From CAYLUN01 sp964386865 (GTDB taxonomy: Bacteria > Verrucomicrobiota > Kiritimatiellia > RFP12 > UBA1067): a stretch of 64,000 bases of DNA. The notes under the pieces were generated by a model. The model was not told the origin of the DNA, made no database searches, and saw nothing but the letters and a program-made list of their open reading frames with translations. Where the stretch lies: positions 1 through 64,000 of the forward strand of contig CAYLUN010000005.1 in assembly GCA_964386865.1 (NCBI GenBank), given 5' to 3'. How positions within the stretch are numbered: the stretch's first letter is position 1; every line of letters begins with the position of its first letter. Positions 34,850 to 42,258 of the stretch are shown one piece after another. Made by a program: the position numbers and the translations under genes.

Positions 34850-37291
34850 TCACTTAGCGGTGGGGCTGGCCTTGACTTCCGCGAGGCTCAAGACGGTGGG
34901 GGTGTCCGTGCTCGACTCGATGGCGGCGATGCATGCGTCTAGTTGATCCACTTGCTCGCTTTTCGCCTTCCGGTCTGCTGCGGTGACGAGTTGCGCCCGG
35001 ATTTCCCGCACTTGCGGCAGGACGGCCTTGGCGTGGGTGCCGTAGCGCCGGAGGTAGTCGAGGCAGCTTTTCACGCGGTTGCCCGCGCCCCAGCGCGCGG
35101 GCTCCATGACGGACACGCAAAGAGCCATGCCTTCGCGGATATGCAGGCGGGAGAGCAGGTCGAGCCCGGCGAGGCGGATGCCGTCGCCGAACATCTCGTT
35201 ACTGGGCGCAAGGCGCTCAATCGCCTGGGTGATGGCGGGCAGCAGCTCCACTAAGTCGCGGTCGGTCAGGCCGGCGAAGACTTTCCTCACCGAGGCGCGG
35301 GCGACACTGTCTTCGTTTTGCAGGAGCGATTGAACGGCGGGGTAGAGCAGGTGGCGGTCAACGCCCTCGACTGATTCGGCGAGGATGCTTTTGGGCTCGC
35401 GGCGACCGGGGTAGGGCGAGAAGAGGGCGACAGCGGCAGAGCGCTGAGCCATGCGGCGCGGGTCGGCGGGGTTCGGGCGCAGGGTCATGGCAAGCAGGTC
35501 GCTCACGCTGGCTTTGCGCGCCTCCGCCCCGAGATTGGGCAGGGCCTCCGCGGCCAAACATTGCAGCCAGGGATCCGGGTCTTTGAGCAAGGCGCGCAGC
35601 TGCGGCGCGGCGGCATCTGCGCGCGCGCCGAGAGCGCCGAGGGCTTCGCAGGCTCCGTAGCGGGCGTCGCGGCTGGCGCTGGCGAGCAGCTTAAGCACGT
35701 CGGGGAGAAAATCCCCCTGCCGCCGGCCCAGCGCGGCGGCGGAGCGCAGGCGCACGGAGGGCGACCAGCTCGACAGCCCGGCCAGCAGCTGCTCGGACGT
35801 GCGCCGGTCGTAGGGGTTCTCCGCGTTCTTGTATGCGTAGTCGCGCCCAGCGGCGATGACCGCCTCCACTTGCGCGGCGCTGAGGGACGGCGCGCAGAAG
35901 GGCTTCTTGCCTGTCAGGCGGAGGCTTTTCAGCGGCAGCGCATAGGCCAGCAGGTAGCCGCCCGTGCAGTCCCAGCCCGTGTATTTGCCGTGCTCCTCCT
36001 CGCCCACCGGCGCGCCCTGGTAGAGGAAGCGCGCGTCCCAGCCGCGCGCGAGGTCGTAGTACCACGCCTGCTCCTTCAAATAGGCGCCCGTGGCCAGCGG
36101 GCCGCAGCGCGCCACGCCGGGCAGGGCCCAGAGCACGTTGAAATAGTTGCCCGTGTGCCCGCGCTCGCGCTCGCTGTAGGCGGCGGTGGACATTTTTGCG
36201 AAGAACTCCGCCGCCGCGCGGTCGCCCAGCAGGTCGTAGAGCACCGCCGCGCTGGAGCACTTGCCGTTGTCCTCGTGCGCGGGAAACGGCTGGTGGTCGC
36301 CGTAGGGTACCGCGCCCTTGTTCACATACCAGCGCACGAAGCCCGCCGCTTTGGCGATGGCGCGGTCTAGCGCGGGGTCCTTCACGCCGGCCTCGCGGGC
36401 CAGCGCCATGCCGATGCAGAGGCTGAGGCCCGGCTGGTTCATGCAGCCGTAGCCGTTCAGGTTCCCGCTGGGCAGGGCGAATTTGTGGCCCCAGGTGCCG
36501 ACGGCGCTCTGGCCGCGCGCCGCCTCCAACGCGAGCCGCTTGAGGCCGGGCATCACGGACGGGTCGCCGGTCGCGCTGACATACTCCGCGAGGAAGGCGA
36601 GAGCGTAGCCGTAATACCACGTCGCAAAACTATCCGCCGAGAAGTCCGCGGCCCAGCGCGCCTCTTTCTCAAGCAGGGGGAGATACTCTTTGTTTCCGCT
36701 GGCCAGCAGCGCGAGCGCATTGAGCGAACGCGGAATCGGGTTGAGAGCGCGCGCGTAATCCGGCCCGGCCATACGCCGCGCGAGCGACTGGCAGCCGAGC
36801 TCGAAAATGCGCTTCGATTTCGTGCAGCCATACGGGGCGGTGGCGCTGTAGCTGCCGAGTACCGGCAGTGTCACCACGACCTCGTCCGACTTCCCCGCGC
36901 GCCAGCGCAGCAGACGCAGCTTTCCGCCGCCTTTCTCCGTCTCCGCCACCCCGATGGCGTTGGCAAAAAGGATGCGAGCATCGCCGGAAAAGCTCTTGCC
37001 GGCCACGCCGAGAATGACATCGCCGGTGCTCAACACGGCAGCCGCCGGGGAGCCTTTCGCCACCGCTGTCACGAGAATCTGACGCGCGTCGGCCGAGTGG
37101 CCGTTTTGGGTGAAGATCCAGCCGCGAACCCCGGTCGGCCCGAGCGACCAGTCGTGAGGCCCGTCCTTGGCAACGGTGTCACCCTTGGTGAAGTCGGGCA
37201 TCGTCATCGCCTGCCCTTTGGCCGCGGCAAAAGCCGGAACCGGCGCGGTGATACAGGTGGCGAGCGCGAGCGAGAGGAGTGAGGTTTTCAT
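34850..37291 (-). CDS. DUF6288-type secreted protein with PDZ and HEAT-like repeats
   Basis: 813 residues from ATG 37291; a GTG three codons earlier would form a GTGA overlap with the upstream stop. A signal peptide is followed by a PDZ-like domain (about 45-140: GVRGWIFTQ, VAKGSPAAAVLSTGDVILGVAG). A helical toroid-like middle (about 150-520) has YSERERGHTGNYFNVLWALPG and WDCTGGYLLAYALPL, and the C-terminal third is HEAT-like (ARYGACEALGALGARADAA, DPWLQCLAAEALPNLG). I recognise the arrangement as that named DUF6288 in PVC bacteria; no function is established. The middle region has an aromatic pattern like toroid glycosidases, so an enzymatic role regulated by protein contacts is possible. Confidence 0.7.
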   Translation of the reverse strand: MKTSLLSLALATCITAPVPAFAAAKGQAMTMPDFTKGDTVAKDGPHDWSLGPTGVRGWIFTQNGHSADARQILVTAVAKGSPAAAVLSTGDVILGVAGKSFSGDARILFANAIGVAETEKGGGKLRLLRWRAGKSDEVVVTLPVLGSYSATAPYGCTKSKRIFELGCQSLARRMAGPDYARALNPIPRSLNALALLASGNKEYLPLLEKEARWAADFSADSFATWYYGYALAFLAEYVSATGDPSVMPGLKRLALEAARGQSAVGTWGHKFALPSGNLNGYGCMNQPGLSLCIGMALAREAGVKDPALDRAIAKAAGFVRWYVNKGAVPYGDHQPFPAHEDNGKCSSAAVLYDLLGDRAAAEFFAKMSTAAYSERERGHTGNYFNVLWALPGVARCGPLATGAYLKEQAWYYDLARGWDARFLYQGAPVGEEEHGKYTGWDCTGGYLLAYALPLKSLRLTGKKPFCAPSLSAAQVEAVIAAGRDYAYKNAENPYDRRTSEQLLAGLSSWSPSVRLRSAAALGRRQGDFLPDVLKLLASASRDARYGACEALGALGARADAAAPQLRALLKDPDPWLQCLAAEALPNLGAEARKASVSDLLAMTLRPNPADPRRMAQRSAAVALFSPYPGRREPKSILAESVEGVDRHLLYPAVQSLLQNEDSVARASVRKVFAGLTDRDLVELLPAITQAIERLAPSNEMFGDGIRLAGLDLLSRLHIREGMALCVSVMEPARWGAGNRVKSCLDYLRRYGTHAKAVLPQVREIRAQLVTAADRKAKSEQVDQLDACIAAIESSTDTPTVLSLAEVKASPTAK

Positions 37292-37296
37292 CAAGA

Positions 37297-38514
37297 TCAC
37301 TTTTTGAGGTGTTTCAGTTCCGCCATGGTCTCGGCGAAGCCTTTGCCGATACCGCCGAGGATCTTTGCCGAGCCGAGGTAGTGAAATTCGAAATTGGAGA
37401 TGCCCTTCTCCAGCACCTGCCGCTCCCGCTCCGTGAGGCCCTCGGTGCGCAGTTTCTCATAAGCGGCCTTTTCCTCGGCGGGTTTCCATTTTGCCTCGGC
37501 CGCGAGCTTCTTCGCACGCTGCTTGAGTTCATTTTCCTTCGCCTTGGCCGCAGACAGCTCGCGGTCCCAATACTTCTCCGTCCACACCGCAACGACGTTA
37601 CCGTTGAACTCCGGCAACTGCGCGGGAGCCGCCATCGCAGCGCGGAAGTTTTGGTGTGTCGCCTGGTAGCGCTGCTGGTCGGGAGCATATTCTGCGGTCG
37701 GCCCGCCGACGCCGAGCACGCCGATGACGAAAGGCAGCTTCGGCGCGTTCAAATCTTTCCGCACATCGCGAATGAAGTGCGCCAGCGCCTCGCTGTAGGC
37801 ATCGTAGCCGCCGGGCTTGTCGCGGTTCGGATAGGTGCCGCTATCCACCATGTCGTTCCAGCCTTGGAACCAGACAAAGCCCGCCAGCTCGTAGCCCTGC
37901 GCCGCATCGTAACCAGGAACCACGCGCTTGATGTCACCGAGTACCTTCTTCACATGCTCGACCATGAGCCGGTAGCTCACGCCCGTTTCCTTTTCCTTCG
38001 CGGCTTTGAGGGCTGCGAGATCCTTGCCTTGTTTTTGAAAGGCCGCGAGCTGCGCCTCGTTGAACACGTACGGCCCGGCGCTCGGCGGGCGAAAATCGGT
38101 GTTCAGGCTCTTGCCGCCCCACGCAGTCTTAATGAGCAGAATGTGCGCTTCCGTGAACTTCTGCATGTAGAGGCCAAAGGTGAACTCCGGCCCAATCTTC
38201 GGCCCGTTCTGACTCGCGCCAAAGCCGGCGGTGAGTTTCCCCGTCTGCTCGGTATCCGCGCTGCCCAGCGATGAAATCCACACCCGCTCGCAAACCTTCG
38301 GCGTGCCGTCCGCGATCTGCATGTCCGCCAGCATCGGTTTTGTCGCCGGATCCATGCCGATGTGCTCGAACGTGGTCACTTTCGCGTGGCCCTGCATGTT
38401 CGACTGGCCAGCGAGGATGAAGACTTGCAGCGGCTTTCCCTGAAGCGAAGCCGCCAGGGCGATGGATGTGAGCGAGAGAAGGACTCGCGTGGGGACGAAG
38501 CGCATGCGTTTCAT
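37297..38514 (-). CDS. SASA-type carbohydrate acetylesterase (2) with charged helical insert
   Basis: The protein has 405 residues and a signal peptide (about 1-25). LQVFILAGQSNMQGHA holds Ser38; GPKIGPEFTFGLYM, IKTAWGGKSL, FVWFQGWNDM and the terminal SNFEFHYLGSAKI (catalytic His) follow the SASA order. Between the last two blocks there is a Lys/Glu/Ala-rich helix of about 60 residues (KAKENELKQRAKKLAAEA), probably a coiled-coil-like insertion. The ribosome-binding site is GGAGAAAAAGA. It belongs with the other esterases in deacetylating the polymer; it is diverged from the copy at 33694-34824 rather than a recent duplicate. Confidence 0.78.
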   Translation of the reverse strand: MKRMRFVPTRVLLSLTSIALAASLQGKPLQVFILAGQSNMQGHAKVTTFEHIGMDPATKPMLADMQIADGTPKVCERVWISSLGSADTEQTGKLTAGFGASQNGPKIGPEFTFGLYMQKFTEAHILLIKTAWGGKSLNTDFRPPSAGPYVFNEAQLAAFQKQGKDLAALKAAKEKETGVSYRLMVEHVKKVLGDIKRVVPGYDAAQGYELAGFVWFQGWNDMVDSGTYPNRDKPGGYDAYSEALAHFIRDVRKDLNAPKLPFVIGVLGVGGPTAEYAPDQQRYQATHQNFRAAMAAPAQLPEFNGNVVAVWTEKYWDRELSAAKAKENELKQRAKKLAAEAKWKPAEEKAAYEKLRTEGLTERERQVLEKGISNFEFHYLGSAKILGGIGKGFAETMAELKHLKK

Positions 38515-38569
38515 TCTTTTTCTCCGGGAGGTTCAGCGGCGTGGTGACGGGGCGAGGGCTCGGCGGCTC

Positions 38570-40225
38570 TCATGGAATTGATTGACGGGTAACGATCGGG
38601 ACGTAGCCGACTTCCAAGCCCTTGGGCGGGGTGACCAGCAGCGCGGGGTCGAGGGCGACCAACTTCCCGCGCGTGGGCGGCGGCATATAGTCGCGGTCAA
38701 TGGGCCAGCGCGCGTGCACCTGTTCGACAAACGCCTGCAGCTTGGCCTTCTTGTCGGCGCTCCAGGCGTATTGCTGGAAGGAGGGTTGGTCGACGAAGCG
38801 GTACCAGAAGTAGGTCGCCACCGAACCATCGGTCAGGCGCGCCGTGAAGGGGCCGAGTTTGGGGCCGGGCTGGGCCCAGGCTCCGGCGGCGGGCGAGGTG
38901 TAGGGTTTGCCGGGCGTGGCCAGCTTGAACGGCTGCGCGAGCAGCTTGGTTTCGGCGGGCACCTCGGCGGCGCTGACGGCGAGGCGCTCTTCGCCGACGT
39001 GCTTGTAATACTGCGGGAACAAGCCCGCGGCGGCGAGCGTGTTGGTGAACCATTGCAAGCCCCAGACATTTCCGTCGAAAATCCGGGTGTCGAAGGCGCG
39101 CTCGACGCCGACCATCTTTCTTCCGGCCTGGTCGTAACGCGTGGTGCGGGTGTTGAGCTTGGGTTTCCAGGCGCCTTTTTCGTCAAAGCGTCCGGAGCAG
39201 GCGGGGCCGCCGTCGCGCCAGGCTTTGAAGGCGTCCTGAAGGGCGGCCTTCGAGTAGTAGGTGACGTCTTGCACGAGGTAGGCGCGGCCCGCGGCGTCCA
39301 CGGGGAACTGGAGCTTCGGCAGCTTGGAATAGACGGTGCCCTGCGCATCTCGGGCGTCGAAGCGCGGGACGGTGTTGATCTCCATGGCGCCGCCGCCCAT
39401 GAGGCCGGGGCGGGCGTCGAGCCCGCGGCCGTGCAGGAAGGGCTCGTTGAAAAGCTTGCCGATTTTGCTCCACGTCTCCGGGATGTAGTAGGCAATGGGC
39501 CCCTTGAAGTTGTCTGCGCTGAGGAAGCAGGTCCAGCTTTGGTCGCCCGTCGGCGGATCGCCGGTCGTGGGGTCAGTGAAGGGCAGTGCCATCCAGGAGT
39601 AGCCGAGGAATTCGCCGTTGGGGTGACCTTGGAACGGCAGCGCGTCGGGAGGGATCAGCAGGCGGTTGCTGAGCTGCGCGATGCCGAGGCGGTGGTCAGG
39701 CAACGCCTCGTTGCTGTAGAAGAAAGACCAGCCCGGCGAGCCGACTTCGTAATCATAGCATTGCGGCGTGCCGTTCATGCTGAACTTCGGAGGCCCGTAG
39801 CGGAAATGGTTGCCGGCCCAGTAACCCAAGCCGCCTTCCACGGTTTGGAAGACGCTGCTCCACGTGGGACCTCGCTCCTTCCACGTGCGGGCCAGCGTCC
39901 CTTCTGGCGCGAGCGGCTTGTCCTTGTTGTCGGAGTTGTCGGGTTGTATCCATGAACTGGGCAGGCCGATTTGGAAATCGGCCAGCGGTTGCTCAACCAG
40001 CGGCCAGACCGCAGCGTAGAAGCCCATGCCCGCGCCGTAGGCGGACTGGGGCGGGTGCTTCTCGTGGCCGAAGCCGATATAGCCATGCAGCCCTTGGGCG
40101 TGCGCGGTGACCTGGGCGCCCTCCGCGCGCTTGACGCTTGTCTTGTCTTGTCCGGCGCAGGGCCAGGACAGGAACACAAGGGTGGCGGCAGCGGTTAATG
40201 TCGCACGCGTGTCTCTTTCATTCAT
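38570..40225 (-). CDS. Secreted protein of an unrecognised family (copy A)
   Basis: The protein has 551 residues with a probable signal peptide (about 1-25, ending WPCAGQ). I do not recognise any domain. The protein at 54352-55986 is a clear paralogue. Shared blocks: a first near 66-92 (GMGFYAAVWPLVEQ, IGLPSSW), a second near 129-151 (VEGGLGYW, PPKFSM), a third near 225-255 (PTGDQSW, NFKGPIAYY), and a long C-terminal block (GPFTARLTDGSVATY, WYRFVDQPS, DRDYMPPPT, LVTPPKGLEVGYVPIVTRQ). Conserved Trp, Asp and Gly-rich turns suggest a beta-rich extracellular binding protein or enzyme. It sits between two acetylesterases. Confidence 0.6.
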   Translation of the reverse strand: MNERDTRATLTAAATLVFLSWPCAGQDKTSVKRAEGAQVTAHAQGLHGYIGFGHEKHPPQSAYGAGMGFYAAVWPLVEQPLADFQIGLPSSWIQPDNSDNKDKPLAPEGTLARTWKERGPTWSSVFQTVEGGLGYWAGNHFRYGPPKFSMNGTPQCYDYEVGSPGWSFFYSNEALPDHRLGIAQLSNRLLIPPDALPFQGHPNGEFLGYSWMALPFTDPTTGDPPTGDQSWTCFLSADNFKGPIAYYIPETWSKIGKLFNEPFLHGRGLDARPGLMGGGAMEINTVPRFDARDAQGTVYSKLPKLQFPVDAAGRAYLVQDVTYYSKAALQDAFKAWRDGGPACSGRFDEKGAWKPKLNTRTTRYDQAGRKMVGVERAFDTRIFDGNVWGLQWFTNTLAAAGLFPQYYKHVGEERLAVSAAEVPAETKLLAQPFKLATPGKPYTSPAAGAWAQPGPKLGPFTARLTDGSVATYFWYRFVDQPSFQQYAWSADKKAKLQAFVEQVHARWPIDRDYMPPPTRGKLVALDPALLVTPPKGLEVGYVPIVTRQSIP

Positions 40226-40267
40226 AGCCCTGTACCTTTCATTCGGTTCCTTGTTTTACCCGTCAGT

Positions 40268-42163
40268 CTATTTCCGATTCTCTCTGATCAAAGCCTCGGT
40301 CTCTGCAAGCCGCCTTCTCCTGTCTTCCGCCTGCAAGGCCTTTCTGAGCTCGTCATTTTCTGCGCGGCCCAATACTCCGGACTCCTTGCTCTTCTTGCCG
40401 GTAAGCGCTTCGTACATTTCGTTCATGGACCAGGTGTCGCTGCGCTGGGTCGCGAACAGGACATCCGTGTTGCCGGCCGCCTGGAGGTTTCCCATTGGAC
40501 TGCGCGCCCAGGCATAGCGATAGTGGACGGGCTTCGTCACCATGGGGCTCTTGAGCACGATGGCCGTCTTGTCTTCTTGCGCGCGGCCGCGCGAGTCGTT
40601 GGCCGTCACCAGAAAGCTCGCCTGCGCCGGATGGAATTTCTTGTCATCGCCTGCGATGGCGAAACCTTCGATCGGCCCCCCGTCGTCCACATTGGATACG
40701 GGTTCGTCCATCTGAAGCACAATCCGGTCGCCTTCGACCTGCATCTCCTTCAGCAGTGGCGGCTTCCACTGGAGCTGTTTGCCGAAACCGTACTGCGTAG
40801 CCAGGGCCCAGCGCGCGATCCGCTCGCCCGCCGGAATTTTGAGCTGGGGGTGATACCACCGGCGTCTCAGGTCGAAGGTGCTCGCGTAGCCGATATTCTT
40901 GTCGCCAGCCTTGTAGAAGTCGAGAAACGTCTTGTACTGCGCCTCGCGAATGTAGGGCCCGGCATTCGCCATGAGCTCAACGTAATCATCGAGCGTCTGG
41001 CGGTTGCCTTCCGTACAGAGCGAAAGGATGCCGAATGGCATCTCCGGGTCATTGAAGGCCGCACGCCACGCCGTGATCATCTTGGGGAAGATGTGGTAGT
41101 ACATGAGGGCTCCCTCGGAGCCGTTGAAGCAATTGTTGTACCCCTGGTGGAAGATCGCACCCTTCACCGCCAGTCCGGCGAGCGGAGCTATCATGCTCGC
41201 GTAGCAGTTGCCGGGGCGGTTCTGGTCCGCCGCTGGGCCAGGACGAAGCTCGGCGGGCACCTTCCTGTCGGCAGGAAGTTCCTTCCCCTCCTTCGTCATT
41301 CGCGCCACCCACTCGTGATGCTTCCTAATTTGGTCCTCGAGATCCTTTTTCGGATCGAACTGTGCAACCTTCGCGTCCCACTCTGCGAGCTTGGCCTTGA
41401 CCTGCGGACTGTCGATCTTCCTCAGAACAGGATCCGGCGTCCAGGTCTCGACCGTCGTGCCTCCGCGGGAGGCGTCGATCACGCCGATGGGGGTCCGCGA
41501 CGCCATGTGGACGCGGCGCGCGAAAACATACCCAATGGCAGAAAGCTCGCGTACGGTCTCCGGCGAACAGACGTCCCAGTCCCCTTTTCGGAAATGGCAG
41601 CCGGACCATCCGCTCCACTCGTCAAGTCGAGGGAATCCCTTCTTTTCCTCAGGCCCATCCTGAGCGGGAACCGTCAGGATCCGTATCTCCGGAAAGTTTG
41701 CTGATACAATCTCAAGCCAGCCGTTCTCCACCTTCTCGAGCGGAAACTCCATGTTGCTTTGCCCGCCCAGAACCCAGATATCGCCCACGAGGATGTTTTC
41801 CAGAGTGAGCGTCTCAGCCTTGCCCCGTACCGTCAGCTTTTGAGGTTGGGGGTTTGCCGTCATCGCAGGCAGCACGACTTTCCAGTCCCGGTCTTTGCCT
41901 GCCGCTGCGGTCTGGGCCTGACCGGCGAAGGTTACCGTGACCATCTCGCCAGGGTTTGCCCATCCCCAGATGGCCACCGGCTTGTCGCGCTGCAGAACCA
42001 TGTTTGACTGGAACAGGTTGTGGACACAGAGCCCTTGGCCGATCGCGGGGGCATCGATGACATCTTCTTTCGGCATTTCCCTTTTGGGGGCGGCAACTGC
42101 CGTTTCCACGATCAGCGCGAGGAGCAGAGTTATCAGGCATTTGGACGATGTTGTGTTTCGCAC
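40268..42163 (-). CDS. Sialate-O-acetylesterase-like carbohydrate esterase (3)
   Basis: The protein has 631 residues and a GTG start with AGGAAAG five bases upstream. After the signal peptide, a small beta domain (about 45-120; LFQSNMVLQRDKPVAIWGWA, typical of sialate-O-acetylesterase-like proteins) leads into the SGNH domain with VLGGQSNMEFPL (Ser136). GVIDASRGGTTVETW, AIFHQGYNN and an interrupted C-terminal part follow. A long charged segment (about 265-310) is inserted into the barrel, and the C-terminus is a polar helix (ALQAEDRRRRLAETEALIRE). It probably removes acetyl groups from the glycan. Next to GH95 in the array. Confidence 0.8.
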   Translation of the reverse strand: MRNTTSSKCLITLLLALIVETAVAAPKREMPKEDVIDAPAIGQGLCVHNLFQSNMVLQRDKPVAIWGWANPGEMVTVTFAGQAQTAAAGKDRDWKVVLPAMTANPQPQKLTVRGKAETLTLENILVGDIWVLGGQSNMEFPLEKVENGWLEIVSANFPEIRILTVPAQDGPEEKKGFPRLDEWSGWSGCHFRKGDWDVCSPETVRELSAIGYVFARRVHMASRTPIGVIDASRGGTTVETWTPDPVLRKIDSPQVKAKLAEWDAKVAQFDPKKDLEDQIRKHHEWVARMTKEGKELPADRKVPAELRPGPAADQNRPGNCYASMIAPLAGLAVKGAIFHQGYNNCFNGSEGALMYYHIFPKMITAWRAAFNDPEMPFGILSLCTEGNRQTLDDYVELMANAGPYIREAQYKTFLDFYKAGDKNIGYASTFDLRRRWYHPQLKIPAGERIARWALATQYGFGKQLQWKPPLLKEMQVEGDRIVLQMDEPVSNVDDGGPIEGFAIAGDDKKFHPAQASFLVTANDSRGRAQEDKTAIVLKSPMVTKPVHYRYAWARSPMGNLQAAGNTDVLFATQRSDTWSMNEMYEALTGKKSKESGVLGRAENDELRKALQAEDRRRRLAETEALIRENRK

Positions 42164-42258
42164 GTTCTTTCCTATTCCGGATCTTTTCCGTTATCTCCCT
42201 TCACAAAGGCACCCTGCCGGCGCAGCCCCCGTTGACAAACGTCAGCGTTCATCTTGAA

